Shown piece by piece: positions 35,120-44,949 of a stretch of DNA of 64,000 nt (its first letter is position 1; each line of letters starts with the position of its first letter). The notes under the pieces were generated by a model, which was given only the letters and a program-made list of their open reading frames with translations, searched no databases and had not been told where the DNA came from. Position numbers and translations under genes: made by a program. Origin of the DNA: JAHJQZ01 sp963667595 (GTDB lineage: Bacteria; Pseudomonadota; Alphaproteobacteria; Rhizobiales; Devosiaceae); contig CAXXWD010000001.1 of assembly GCA_963667595.2 (NCBI GenBank), positions 496,001 to 560,000 on the forward strand. The letters run 5' to 3'.

Positions 35120-35961
35120 GCGTTCCCGTTCTCGATGCCCGCAATATCGTCAGGGACTACGCCGCCTCGGGCAACATGTTCTCGCACGGCCAGCCGGTCA
35201 GGGCCCTCAAGGGCATCAGCTTCACCCTCGAACGCGGCAAGACCCTGGCCATCGTCGGGGAATCGGGCTGCGGCAAGTCCACCCTTGCCCGCATCCTGAC
35301 CATGATCGACCGCCAGACCGAGGGCCAGCTTTTCATCGGCGGCCAGGAGATCGACATCGCCAAGGCGCCGGCGACCAAGGAACAACGCCGCAAGGTGCAG
35401 ATGGTGTTCCAGAACCCTTACGGCTCGCTCAATCCGCGCCAGAAAATCGGCGACGTGCTCGGCGAACCGTTGAAGATCAATACCAAAATCTCCGCTGCCG
35501 AACGGCGCGACCGGGCCTATGCCATGCTCGAAAAGGTCGGCATGGATCCGATGCACTACAACCGCTATCCGCACATGTTCTCCGGCGGCCAGCGCCAGCG
35601 CATCGCCGTCGCCCGCGCCCTGATGCTCAATCCGAGCCTTCTGGTGCTGGACGAGCCGGTTTCGGCGCTCGATCTGTCCGTGCAGGCGCAGATTCTCAAC
35701 CTTCTGGCCGACCTTCAGGACGAGTTCAATCTCACCTATGTCTTCATCAGCCACGACCTGTCGGTGGTCCGCTACATCGCCGACGAGATCATGGTGATGT
35801 ATTTCGGCGAGGTCGTCGAATACGGCACGCGCGACAGCGTGTTCGCCAACCCCCAGCACGATTACACCAAGACCCTGTTTGCCGCGACGCCGCACGCCGA
35901 CGTCGCCTCCATCAAGGCCCGGCTGGCAAAACGCGAAGCGGCACTGGCGTCGGCGGAGTAG
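35116..35961 (+). CDS. dppF: Dipeptide ABC transporter ATPase
   Basis: 281 residues. Walker A GESGCGKSTLARILT, Q-loop MVFQNPYGSLNPRQKIGDVL, signature FSGGQRQRIAVA, Walker B LLVLDEPVSALDL, and HDLSVVRYIADEIMVMYFGEVVE. ATGA overlap with dppD indicates translational coupling. A RIME-like repeat starts at its stop codon. Confidence 0.94.
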   Translation: MSVPVLDARNIVRDYAASGNMFSHGQPVRALKGISFTLERGKTLAIVGESGCGKSTLARILTMIDRQTEGQLFIGGQEIDIAKAPATKEQRRKVQMVFQNPYGSLNPRQKIGDVLGEPLKINTKISAAERRDRAYAMLEKVGMDPMHYNRYPHMFSGGQRQRIAVARALMLNPSLLVLDEPVSALDLSVQAQILNLLADLQDEFNLTYVFISHDLSVVRYIADEIMVMYFGEVVEYGTRDSVFANPQHDYTKTLFAATPHADVASIKARLAKREAALASAE

Positions 35962-36010
35962 AGCATCGGGCGAAAAAAGCGGAAGCCGGTTTTTCAAAAA
36001 CAGCACCGCA
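35961..36010. repeat. RIME-like fragment abutting dppF
   Basis: GAGCATCGGGCGAAAAAAGC with an inverted CCGGTTTTTC arm, starting directly after the dppF stop. Confidence 0.6.
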
Positions 36011-36105
36011 ACAACAAAGGATAGGGCGTGTGTTCCGTTTCCATCGGAACACACTACGCACCAGCAATCGAAAAACAGGGCTGTTTGTCCAAAATCGACG
36101 CAACG

Positions 36106-36140
36106 AAAAACCCGCCGGCGAAACCGGCGGGCTTATTTTT
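36106..36140. terminator. Bidirectional terminator between dppF and csp
   Basis: Perfect stem CCCGCCGG / CCGGCGGG with a five-base CGAAA loop; A5 on one side and a T-rich run on the other let it work for both convergent transcripts. Confidence 0.85.
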
Positions 36141-36181
36141 TTTCCAAGGCGCCCGAAAGCGCAGGCGCGAAGGGCCTTGGC

Positions 36182-36391
36182 TTACTTGACTTCCTGCAAC
36201 TTCGTTGCGGAAGCGCGGCCATCGCGGCCGGCTTCAAGCTCGTAGGAGACCTTCTGGCCTTCAACCAGGGTGCTCATGCCGGCCCGCTCGACCGCGGAGA
36301 TGTGCACGAAGGCATCCTTGCCGCCATCATCCGGGGAAATGAAGCCGAAGCCCTTGGTGGTATTGAAGAATTTGACAGTGCCAATGGTCAT
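36182..36391 (-). CDS. Cold-shock domain protein
   Basis: 69-residue CSD with RNP1 KGFGFISPDDGGKDAFVH and MTIGTVKFFN start. It differs from the 3275 copy in the C-terminal half (GRDGRASATKLQEVK). Start at 36391 gives family length; the open frame further upstream lies in the likely 5' leader. About 390 bases without a gene lie upstream, leaving room for a cold-shock 5' UTR. Confidence 0.92.
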   Translation of the reverse strand: MTIGTVKFFNTTKGFGFISPDDGGKDAFVHISAVERAGMSTLVEGQKVSYELEAGRDGRASATKLQEVK

Positions 36392-36778
36392 GGCGTTATG
36401 TCCTTTTGTAGCTCGCTCGACAAAGGATGCGAGACGGTTTCCCAAGAACGACATGTTCGAGGGCGTCGACGTTCGCGTAATCAGAGGAAGCCAAGCAAAC
36501 CGGTAAACCGGGAGATCAGACAGCCATGACGGCAGCAACGTGTGGGCGGCCGTATGATCGCCCTGCGACGCAAAGTCAAGCTTTATCAACGTAACCTTGC
36601 CAAGCAATGACCATTTTACGTTATTGGCACATTCATTTCACATCGGCGCTGTCTGTTTGCACCTTGCCGACACATCAGGCACCCCGTTCGATGCCGGATC
36701 GCGCCCGCTTCGTCCATCTCGATCGCCACGGGGGCGCCACAGTGGCGAAACGCCGCCCGACATCCATGATCCAGGGCG
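36392..36778. other. Upstream region of the csp gene and PPK2 3' flank
   Basis: No protein-coding signal. It contains the minus-strand leader and promoter of the csp gene. A hairpin-rich cold-shock leader is expected from the family but was not worked out base by base. Confidence 0.4.
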
Positions 36779-37804
36779 CTACCAGATCTGCGGCACATAG
36801 CGTTCAGGGGGGACGGGATGGCGCTTGTAGTCGGGATGGTGCACGCGCGGCGGCAGTTCCACCGGCGGGTGTTCGATATCGCCATAGGGGATCTGGGTCA
36901 GCAGGTGGCTGATCATGTTCAGCCGCGCCCGTTTCTTGTCGACCGCCTTGACCACCCACCAGGGCGTATCGGGCGTGTGCGTGCGGGCCAGCATTTCTTC
37001 CTTGGCCTTGGTGTAATCCTCCCAGTGAACACGGGACTGCATGTCCATGGGCGACAGTTTCCACTGCTTCAGCGGATCGACGATGCGCATGTGGAAGCGG
37101 AATTCCTGCTCTTCGTCGGTGATCGAAAACCAGTACTTTAAAAGGATGATACCGGACCTGACGAGCATGCGTTCGAATTCCGGCACGGAGCGGAAGAATT
37201 CTTCCACCTCCTCGGGCGAGGCAAAGCCCATCACCCGCTCGACACCGGCCCGGTTGTACCAGGACCGGTCGAACAGAACCAACTCGCCCGGCGAGGGCAG
37301 ATGGGGCACGTAGCGCTGGAAATACCACTGCCCCTTTTCCTTTTCGGTCGGCGCCGGCAGCGCCACCACCTTGCACACGCGCGGGTTGAGTCGCGCGGTG
37401 ATGCGCTTGATCGCGCCGCCCTTGCCGGCGCTGTCGCGTCCCTCGAAGATGACCAGAACCTTGAGCTTCTTGTAGGCGATCCAGTCGTGCAGGCGCACCA
37501 GTTCGTGCTGCAGCTTGAACAATTGGTCGAAATAGGTCTTGCGGTCGAGCCGCCGGCTGCCGTCGCGCCCGATCTGCTCGTCGGCCAGCGCATCGAGCCG
37601 GTCTTCCTCAAGCTGCATCTCCAGCTCTTCGTCGAAATCGTCCTCGATCGCCGAGCGCAGGCGTTCGTAACCCTCTTCGGTACTCTTCTCGTTCTCGTCT
37701 CCGGTCGATTGCTCGTAGGCCTTGGCGCTCTTCTTCACCAGACGCAGGCGCGGCAACGACGCCAGTTGTTTGTCCATTTCCGAAGACTTCTTGTCGTCCG
37801 TCAT
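36779..37804 (-). CDS. ppk2: Polyphosphate kinase 2
   Basis: 341 residues. It uses polyphosphate to phosphorylate nucleoside diphosphates (or the reverse). Walker A FEGRDSAGKGGAIKR near residue 120, lid-region WYFQRYVPHLPSPGE and Walker B LFDRSWYNRAGVERVMGF are diagnostic. An acidic N-terminal extension of about 80 residues (EDDFDEELEMQLEED) precedes the kinase fold and is predicted to be helical. Start 37804 (MTDDKKSSE) is preferred to 37828. A RIME-like repeat lies immediately upstream. Confidence 0.92.
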   Translation of the reverse strand: MTDDKKSSEMDKQLASLPRLRLVKKSAKAYEQSTGDENEKSTEEGYERLRSAIEDDFDEELEMQLEEDRLDALADEQIGRDGSRRLDRKTYFDQLFKLQHELVRLHDWIAYKKLKVLVIFEGRDSAGKGGAIKRITARLNPRVCKVVALPAPTEKEKGQWYFQRYVPHLPSPGELVLFDRSWYNRAGVERVMGFASPEEVEEFFRSVPEFERMLVRSGIILLKYWFSITDEEQEFRFHMRIVDPLKQWKLSPMDMQSRVHWEDYTKAKEEMLARTHTPDTPWWVVKAVDKKRARLNMISHLLTQIPYGDIEHPPVELPPRVHHPDYKRHPVPPERYVPQIW

Positions 37805-37822
37805 CTTCTCAATCCGTTTCCA

Positions 37823-37870
37823 GAGCATCGTGCGAAAAGCGGATGCCGGTTTTCACAAATAACGATGCGA
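37823..37870. repeat. RIME-like fragment upstream of ppk2
   Basis: GAGCATCGTGCGAAAAGCGG with an inverted CCGGTTTTC arm and closing CGATGCG. The remaining gap to 38189 shows no gene. Confidence 0.55.
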
Positions 37871-38188
37871 CCACAAAAACAGAGCAGCGAGGTAAACCAA
37901 CCCGAACGCACGCCGCTCCAGCGGTCGGATGGGGACAATTCGCGTTTCAGCCGCGCGTGTCCCGTCTCCAGTGCGATACATCCTCTTTCAACGATGCCTA
38001 CCGTGTGGCCGATCGGCCGTTATCGGTCAAGCGTCCTCCCGCGGGGTTTCAATGAAAAACGACGCTCGGAACCATCAAGACCGGAGGATAACCGGTTCGG
38101 CGCAAAAAGGGCAGTCCGACATGGCAATGGGCGAACTCGGGCGGATCGGTGTCGGGCAAAACCGGCCCCCTCCTTTTCGTCCGATGCC

Positions 38189-39436
38189 TTAACTCACGCG
38201 CCGCCTGCCCTTAACCGACGGATTTGACAGCGACGACACCCGGTTGCGACCATGGCTCTTGGCAGTATAGAGCGCGGTGTCGGCGGCAAAGATCAGGGCC
38301 TCCGTGTCGAACCGATCGTCCAGAAAAGCCACCGCCACGCCGAAACTCAGCGTCACCCGGCCTTTTCGTTCCGGCCTGATCTGGGGAATGGCCGCCGCCT
38401 CGACGGTCTGGCGCATGCGTTCACACGTCTGCTCCGCCATGCCGAAATCGACGGAGGCGAGAAGGATGACGAATTCCTCGCCGCCGAAGCGGAAGACCCT
38501 GTCGCCGTGCTTGCGCGCCTCGCCGGTCAGCATGCCGGCCACCCGCCGCAGGCAATCGTCGCCGGCAACGTGGCCATAGGCATCGTTATAGGCCTTGAAA
38601 TAGTCGATATCGGCAATCGCCAGGGCGACGCTGTCGCCGGCTTTGCCTTGCGCGCGCAGATCGGCCACCGCCGCATCCAGGGCGCGTCGATTGCCCAGGC
38701 CGGTCAACGGATCGATATTCGACATCTCCTCGAAACGATCGGATCGCATGCGTTCGTTGAGCGAGCGCAGCCAGTTCAGCCGCTCCTCCCGTTCCATCGA
38801 ATAGCCGGCAATCATCGAAAAGACCGTGGCGGCGAACATGACGGACATCATGCCGCTTTGTTCGATCTCGTGGATGCCGCTGTAGTAGACCGAGGTGACG
38901 ACAAAGATCGCAAAGGTCATGACGGAGGCCAAAAGCATGTACCAGAAGCGCACGCGCAGGACCATGACGCCGAACATCAGCCCAAGCAGCATGCCGACAT
39001 GGTAGTGGCCCCGGAAAACGCTGTGGCTCATGGCCACGAGAGCGCCGAGAATGGCGCCCTGGGCAACCAGCACCAACACCGCCAATCCTTCGCGCACGAC
39101 TGGACGCGGATTTTTCCAGAGCACCCACATCGCCATGAATCCAACGACGTTCATGACGCCGAGACGCAGGATCGTTGCCGGCCAGACAATATCCGGCAGG
39201 GCCGTGTAGTCCATGAAGACCAGCATCTCAAACATGATCAGGGCCGGGATCATGCCAATGGCCAGATGGCGTGACCGGCGACGTCCGGTCTCCGCTTCGA
39301 ACAGACGTTCGAGGGGGTCTGCAAAACGAAGCCACCGCACGCCTGAAATCAGGTTCTCACCAACGATCGTTGGATTAACCTGACCAAACTCGGCATGTTC
39401 TTTTCGATCACCGTTGTTAGTTTCGATTTTTTCCAT
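38189..39436 (-). CDS. Membrane GGDEF diguanylate cyclase
   Basis: About 415 residues. Five to six membrane helices at residues 60-230, then a GGDEF domain with NIDPLTGLGNRRALD, ADIDYFKAYNDAYGH and the active-site loop FRFGGEEF. The active site is intact, so c-di-GMP synthesis is expected. The inhibitory RxxD I-site is not present before GGEEF, so product inhibition through it is unlikely. The start is uncertain: 39436 (MEKIETN) is chosen, but the frame opens to 39586. Diffuse signal input through the membrane domain. Confidence 0.85.
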   Translation of the reverse strand: MEKIETNNGDRKEHAEFGQVNPTIVGENLISGVRWLRFADPLERLFEAETGRRRSRHLAIGMIPALIMFEMLVFMDYTALPDIVWPATILRLGVMNVVGFMAMWVLWKNPRPVVREGLAVLVLVAQGAILGALVAMSHSVFRGHYHVGMLLGLMFGVMVLRVRFWYMLLASVMTFAIFVVTSVYYSGIHEIEQSGMMSVMFAATVFSMIAGYSMEREERLNWLRSLNERMRSDRFEEMSNIDPLTGLGNRRALDAAVADLRAQGKAGDSVALAIADIDYFKAYNDAYGHVAGDDCLRRVAGMLTGEARKHGDRVFRFGGEEFVILLASVDFGMAEQTCERMRQTVEAAAIPQIRPERKGRVTLSFGVAVAFLDDRFDTEALIFAADTALYTAKSHGRNRVSSLSNPSVKGRRRVS

Positions 39437-39719
39437 AAATGGAAACCAGTTGAAAATGGTATAGATTATAGAGGCATTTTGCCAGAAACGCCCTAACCAG
39501 CCGTAAAGTCTTCGGGCAATGGCATCTGACATCCTGAAAATCATCGGGTTTGACAGGAACGGCAAAGGTTTTGGCAAACACGCCACTGGTAAAAGCCGGG
39601 GGCCAGGAGGCTATGGCTGAAAACCGGATCGGTCCGTCCTGAGATGGACTGTCGGGGAGACTCGAAGCGCCTTCCCGTTCATCAGCAAGAGCCCGCCTCA
39701 GCGGGCGCGGATACCCAGC

Positions 39720-40094
39720 TTAAAAAACCGTCTCGACGGGATCGATGACACGAAGCGAGCGCACGCCCGAGGCGAGTTTCGTGGCGATATCGGTCGAGGT
39801 GATCCTCCGATAAATATCGGCGCCGGCAGTGTCGTACGATTTCCAACCGCTGTTTTCGTACAGAAAGCATTTTCGGATGGGAGCCAATGCAGTGTCCGTT
39901 TCGCTCCCTAATCGGTTGTAAAAACTAACCGACATACTCAGACAATTGAAATCAGGTTTATTTTTGAACTCCGCGCTCTTCCGATACCACAAAGACATCC
40001 GAAAGCGACATAGAGACTGACCTTGTTCTCTTCTATCCGACGGATGATCAGTCCTCCTGAGCCACCGACTCTGTTCCAAAATGCAAAATCGCAT
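39720..40094 (-). pseudogene. Possible remnant of a second GGDEF-type protein N-terminus
   Basis: The frame ends with KLASGVRSLRVIDPVETVF, which parallels NLISGVRWLRFADPLERLF in the N-terminal region of the adjacent GGDEF protein, then stops. The rest (about 100 residues) has no family signal. A truncated duplicate of the GGDEF gene is the simplest reading; an unrelated small gene remains possible. The remaining space to 40201 is AT-rich. Confidence 0.4.
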
Positions 40095-40201
40095 GACTAA
40101 TTTTTAAACAAATACTTTAGAGATCAATTTACGGTACATGCATAGGTTTTATTTCTATTCTTGTTCCATTATGGAGAAAATGCTGGCCAGGACCTCCAAA
40201 A

Positions 40202-42739
40202 ATGACCGGAAAGACGACATCCCCTGAAAAAGCACGTCGCACGCCTTCGGGAGTCGACAAGCCCAAACCCGGCACGTCTCGTCGGAAGAAAGCCCCTCCA
40301 GCTCATTCCTCTTTGCCTGCGAACAACGGACACGAACCGTCCGAAGCGTTGCAGGCAGCCTTTTTTCTCGATCTTCCCGCCGCCGCCGCCGTGTTCGATG
40401 CCGACAACCGGCTGATCATTTCGAACAAACGTTTTGCCGAAGTGTTCGAACTCGTCCCCACCGCCGTCATCGCCGGCACTCCGGTGGACGAACTGATCCA
40501 GTTCACATTGCTGGAAGACGTTTTCGACGACTTCTCGCATGTCAATTCGTTTGTGGACAGCATCGCGCAACTCGCACCTGGAGAAATCGGCGAAGCAACG
40601 CTGGTTCTTCAGGACGGGCGCAAGATCGGCCAATCCGTCAAGAAGTTGGAGGACGGCCACTGGCTGGCTATTTATTCCGACGTCACCTCCGTGCTCGAAG
40701 CCGAAGCGCAGGCGCGGGAGGCGGAAAACCGCTGGAATTTCGCGCTCGAAAGCGCGCGCCAGGGCGTATGGGACACCAATCTGGTCACCGGCGACACCTT
40801 CTATTCGCATATGTGGCGGGTCATCCGCGGTCTTGAGAACTGCCCGGAAGAAAAGCTTACGCCGCAATCCTGGCACGCGCGGCTGCATCCCGAAGACAGG
40901 GAGCACGTCCTCGATTCTTTCGACCGGCTGACCACCGGCGAAGTGCTCGATTACAGCATCGAATATCGCGAGCGGCATCGCGACGGACATTGGATCTGGA
41001 TCTCGAGCCGGGGTCGCGCGCTCACCTGGGACGTGGAAGGCAAGCCGACACGCATCCTTGGAACCGACACCGACGTCACCGAAACGCGAAACGCACAGGC
41101 GGCGCTGGCCGAATCCGAAGAGCGCTGGAATTTCGCTCTTCAGGCCACGGGCCAGGGGGTCTGGGATTGCGATATCGTCACCGGTGACATTTATTATTCG
41201 CCCACCTGGCGCGCAGCGCGGGGGCTCTCCGAAAATGATACCAGCATCAAGACCTATCTGGACTGGCTGGAACGGGTCCATCCCGACGACCGGGAGCGGT
41301 TGCGCGACATTACGCGCCGGCACCGGGCCGGCGAGATCCGGTCCATCTCCTTCGAATATCGCGAACGCCATGTCGACGGGCACTACATGTGGTTCCAGGG
41401 AGCCGGCGAAACCATCGCCCAGGACGAGAACGGCAAGCCCACGCGCGTAATCGGCGTCGACACCGACATCACCATCCGCAAGGAACTCGAACTCAAGGTG
41501 CGCGAAAGCCTGCAGATCCTCAACACCGCTCTCGACAATTTCCCCGGCGGCATCTGCATGTACGACAAGGACCTCGTCTTGAAGGTTGCCAATTCGAGTT
41601 ATTACGAAATCAACCGGATCGACGAAGCCTGGTTCCCGGTCGGTTCCAAGCTCAACGATATTCTGCGCTATCATACGGAGCGCGGGGATTACGGCGAGGG
41701 AGACGTCGACGCGATCGTTGCCGAACGCTTCGTGGAGGCCAACAACTTCACACCCGCCAAGTTCAATCTCACCCGCTCCGACGGCACGACGATCGAATAC
41801 AAGCGCATACCCATGCCGGCAGGCGGATTTGTGATGACGTTCGAAGACATCACCGAGCGCCTTGAGGCCGAGAACGAAAAAACGCGCCTCGAAAAGGAGC
41901 TCGTGCAGGCACAACGGCTCGAGTCCCTCGGCACGCTGGCGAGCGGTATCGCGCACGAAATCAACACGCCCATCCAGTATGTTGGCGACAATATCCGCTT
42001 CATCGGCCAATCGCTTCGCGACCTGCTCAAGGTCCTTCAGCTCGGGCGCAAGGCGCTGCGCCTGCCCATCGATCCGGGCTTCGTTTCTGAACAGGCCGAA
42101 AACATGGCCAGACTCGAGGAGAAACTCGACCTCGGCTTCATTCTGGAAGAACTGCCGCAGGCACTCGACCAGTCGGCACAGGGCGTCAAGCAGGTCGCCA
42201 CCATCGTCAAGGCCATCAAGGAATTCTCGCATCCCGGTCAGGAGCACAAGGTCGAGTTCGACATCAACTCGATCATCGAAACGACCCTGATCGTTTCGCG
42301 AAATCAGTGGAAATACGTCGCCGAGGTCGAAACCGATCTCGATCCTTCTCTTCCCAGCATCAAATGCCTGCCGGGCGAGATCGGCCAGGCTCTGCTCAAT
42401 CTCGTCGTGAATGCCGCGCAGGCAATCGAAACGGCGGCGCCCGAAAAAGGTCTTATCCGGGTCACCAGCCGGCAGGAGGATGGCTCCATCATCGTCGAGG
42501 TTCAGGACAACGGGTGCGGCATCCCCGATTCGCTCCGGGACCGTATCTACGATCCGTTCTTCACCACCAAGGATATCGGCAAAGGCACGGGACAGGGTCT
42601 GTCCATCGTGTTCAGTGCCGTGGTCAAAAAGCATGGAGGCGCGATCGACTGCGTATCGCACGAGGGCGAAGGCACGACCTTCATCCTTTCGCTTCCCATC
42701 GAGGAAGCCGGCGAACAGGACAAGGAGGCCGCTGCTTGA
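40202..42739 (+). CDS. Multi-PAS sensor histidine kinase
   Basis: 845 residues, no membrane helix visible, so cytosolic. Four PAS-like units (about residues 50-160, 170-300, 305-430, 435-555; two contain the repeated ENRWNFALESARQGVWDTN / ERWNFALQATGQGVWDCD PAS-3 start). A short coiled coil follows, then the H-box LASGIAHEINTPIQYV with His585, N-box NLVVNAAQAIETA, G1 VQDNGCGIPD and F/G2 YDPFFTTKDIGKGTGQGLSIV. First gene of a three-gene operon whose partners are response regulators; the stop overlaps the next start by one base. Confidence 0.92.
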   Translation: MTGKTTSPEKARRTPSGVDKPKPGTSRRKKAPPAHSSLPANNGHEPSEALQAAFFLDLPAAAAVFDADNRLIISNKRFAEVFELVPTAVIAGTPVDELIQFTLLEDVFDDFSHVNSFVDSIAQLAPGEIGEATLVLQDGRKIGQSVKKLEDGHWLAIYSDVTSVLEAEAQAREAENRWNFALESARQGVWDTNLVTGDTFYSHMWRVIRGLENCPEEKLTPQSWHARLHPEDREHVLDSFDRLTTGEVLDYSIEYRERHRDGHWIWISSRGRALTWDVEGKPTRILGTDTDVTETRNAQAALAESEERWNFALQATGQGVWDCDIVTGDIYYSPTWRAARGLSENDTSIKTYLDWLERVHPDDRERLRDITRRHRAGEIRSISFEYRERHVDGHYMWFQGAGETIAQDENGKPTRVIGVDTDITIRKELELKVRESLQILNTALDNFPGGICMYDKDLVLKVANSSYYEINRIDEAWFPVGSKLNDILRYHTERGDYGEGDVDAIVAERFVEANNFTPAKFNLTRSDGTTIEYKRIPMPAGGFVMTFEDITERLEAENEKTRLEKELVQAQRLESLGTLASGIAHEINTPIQYVGDNIRFIGQSLRDLLKVLQLGRKALRLPIDPGFVSEQAENMARLEEKLDLGFILEELPQALDQSAQGVKQVATIVKAIKEFSHPGQEHKVEFDINSIIETTLIVSRNQWKYVAEVETDLDPSLPSIKCLPGEIGQALLNLVVNAAQAIETAAPEKGLIRVTSRQEDGSIIVEVQDNGCGIPDSLRDRIYDPFFTTKDIGKGTGQGLSIVFSAVVKKHGGAIDCVSHEGEGTTFILSLPIEEAGEQDKEAAA

Positions 42740-43743
42740 TGAAACCTCACATTCTTTTCGTGGATGATGAACCGAATCTGCTGTCCGGTCTCAGGCGCCT
42801 GACGCGGGGATGGACCGATCTGTGGGACATGGAATTTCTGCCGACCGGCGAAGCGGCGCTGGAAGTCATCGACCGGGACCCTGTCGATCTGGTGGTCACG
42901 GACATGCGTATGCCGGGCATGGACGGCGCCGAACTGCTCGAACGGATTTCGCAAAAGAAGCCGGGCATTTTCCGTTTTGCCCTGTCCGGCGAAACCGATG
43001 TCGTCCAGGCGATCCGCATCGCCGGCCGCAGCCACCGATTTCTCGCCAAGCCGATCGAACCGGATATTCTGTTCGGCGCCATCAACGAGCTGTTCGACAG
43101 GCCGAGCACGATCCTGGAGAACCAGCGCAAGAGCAGTGTCGCCATCTTCGATTTGCTGAAATGCAAACATGGCCGGCTGGCGACGCTTGCCGATCTCGTA
43201 TCCCATCCCGAACGGCACGACGTGGAAATTGTGGCGCAGATCATGTCCGATCCCAGCCTCGCGGTCCGTATTCTGCAATTGGCCAACTCGGCCTATTTCG
43301 GCAAGCCCCTCAAAACGATCAGGATCCCCAAGGCGATCAACTATATCGGGCTCCAGCGCCTCGCCCAGCTCGTCGAAAGACAACGCCTGGGTGCGGAGAA
43401 TGAAGCCCATTCGGAAGATTGCATCGACAATAACCGACGCGCCATGGCGGCCGTCATCGCGCGGGAACGGGCTGCCGCCGAGGACCGGAGCGAGGATGAA
43501 CAGGATCTCGCCTATGCGACCGCGCTGTTTTCCGGGCTGGGTGAGCACAAGGGACTTAATTCGCAGGCATGCGCCGCGCGGCCGGCCTGTATCTCCACCT
43601 TGTTCGGCCTGCCGGCACGTCTTGCAGAAAGCCTCGTCCGGTTCACCGAAACTTCGGATCCACCGACATCGGAAGACGCAATGGCGGAACTGGCCATCGA
43701 GGCTGCGGCCAAAACACTCGAACAGAACAAGGAGGCTGCTTGA
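42739..43743 (+). CDS. Response regulator with HDOD output domain
   Basis: 334 residues. Receiver domain 1-120 with phospho-acceptor Asp55 in LVVTDMRMPG and Lys in FLAKPIEP. HDOD domain about 130-320 (DPSLAVRILQLANSAYFGKPLKTI, IPKAINYIGLQRLAQLV). HDOD proteins are HD-related but non-catalytic and act as protein-protein signalling hubs. Start overlaps the kinase stop (TGATGA), implying coupled translation. Confidence 0.9.
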   Translation: MKPHILFVDDEPNLLSGLRRLTRGWTDLWDMEFLPTGEAALEVIDRDPVDLVVTDMRMPGMDGAELLERISQKKPGIFRFALSGETDVVQAIRIAGRSHRFLAKPIEPDILFGAINELFDRPSTILENQRKSSVAIFDLLKCKHGRLATLADLVSHPERHDVEIVAQIMSDPSLAVRILQLANSAYFGKPLKTIRIPKAINYIGLQRLAQLVERQRLGAENEAHSEDCIDNNRRAMAAVIARERAAAEDRSEDEQDLAYATALFSGLGEHKGLNSQACAARPACISTLFGLPARLAESLVRFTETSDPPTSEDAMAELAIEAAAKTLEQNKEAA

Positions 43744-43746
43744 GCC

Positions 43747-44949
43747 ATGACCACATCAACGGAATCGCGGGTATTGTTCGTTGACGACAGCCAGAACCTA
43801 TTGGGCGCGGTCAGGCGGATGCTACGCGGACATATCGATCTTGTCGTGGCCGAAAGCGCGCAGACCGCCTTGCAGATTCTGGAAACGGATCCGACGGTCA
43901 CGGTCGTCGTGAGCGATCAGAACATGCCCGGCATGAAGGGCATCGAGTTTCTCGCCTTGGTTGCCGAGAGGTGGCCGCTGGTGACCAGGGTCATGCAGAC
44001 GGGAAACAACGATCAGGACACCGCGATTTCGGCCATCCATTCCGGGCGTGTCTTCCGGTTTCTCAGAAAGCCGTACGAACCTGCCGATCTGCTGGCCATC
44101 ATCAACGAGGCGCAGGCGGAACACAAAATCAGGAAGAACGAGCACACGCTGCTCGAAACGACCCTGGCGACCTCGGTCAAACTGGTGACCGAAATGCTGG
44201 CCCTGATGCGGCCGGACCTGTTTTCCGAATCGACCAAGGTGCATGAACTGGCCAGGGAACTCGCCATCCAGCTCAAGATATCCCGCCCCTGGGAGATCAG
44301 CCTGGCGGCCATGCTCTATCCGCTCGGGCTCGCCACGCTTCCCGAATCGATCATCCAGAAAAGAAAGAAAGGATTGCATCTGAATGCGGCCGAGAACTTC
44401 GCCCTCGGCAATAGCGGCGTGGTGGCCGGGCAACTGGTCGAGAGGATTCCCAAGCTCGAACGGGTCGCGACCTATCTGCGCTATTGCCGCAAGGGATATG
44501 ACGGCTCCGGCTTCCCGGTGGGCGAGCAAACCCCCGATGCGCCGCGCAACGCCGTCTTCCTTCTGCCGCTTCTGATCGAAATCGTCGAACTCGCCGAAAT
44601 CCGCGACATCAGTCTCAAGGACGCGGCTCTGGCGCTCGCGGATCAGGCAGAGCGGTTTAACCCGCATCTTCGGGATGTGGTCACCACCTGGCTCATCAAA
44701 CGCGCCGAAGAGGACGGGCAATACGAACACGTGGCCAAGGAACTCTCGATCGACAAGATCAGGATCGGCGACGTGCTGGTCAACGATCTGCTCGACGAGA
44801 ACAAGGGCCTGCTTCTGACCGGCGGCTCGGTGCTCACCGAGATGATGATCAAGCGCATCCAGGCGCTGGCGGAAAACCACACGATTCCGCGCAGACTGGC
44901 CGTCTCACGCGTCAATCCCGCCGCCGCCCGCCAAAGCACCGCCGCCTGA
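43747..44949 (+). CDS. Response regulator with degenerate HD-GYP domain
   Basis: 400 residues. Receiver with Asp57 in VVVSDQNMPGMKG and Lys in FLRKPYEP. The output resembles HD-GYP phosphodiesterases (HELARELAIQL, YDGSGFPVGEQ), but AAMLYPLGLATLPESII replaces the metal-binding HD of LLHDIGKIGIP, and the HHE before the GYP region is YCR. Most metal ligands are gone, so c-di-GMP hydrolysis is not expected. It starts three bases after the HDOD gene. It probably works with the HDOD protein as a second phosphorylation target. Confidence 0.85.
   Translation: MTTSTESRVLFVDDSQNLLGAVRRMLRGHIDLVVAESAQTALQILETDPTVTVVVSDQNMPGMKGIEFLALVAERWPLVTRVMQTGNNDQDTAISAIHSGRVFRFLRKPYEPADLLAIINEAQAEHKIRKNEHTLLETTLATSVKLVTEMLALMRPDLFSESTKVHELARELAIQLKISRPWEISLAAMLYPLGLATLPESIIQKRKKGLHLNAAENFALGNSGVVAGQLVERIPKLERVATYLRYCRKGYDGSGFPVGEQTPDAPRNAVFLLPLLIEIVELAEIRDISLKDAALALADQAERFNPHLRDVVTTWLIKRAEEDGQYEHVAKELSIDKIRIGDVLVNDLLDENKGLLLTGGSVLTEMMIKRIQALAENHTIPRRLAVSRVNPAAARQSTAA

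Noticed and set aside
40169..42661. 830-codon minus-strand frame opposite the histidine kinase
   Set aside because: Shadow of the kinase, which shows all H, N, G1 and F boxes on the plus strand.
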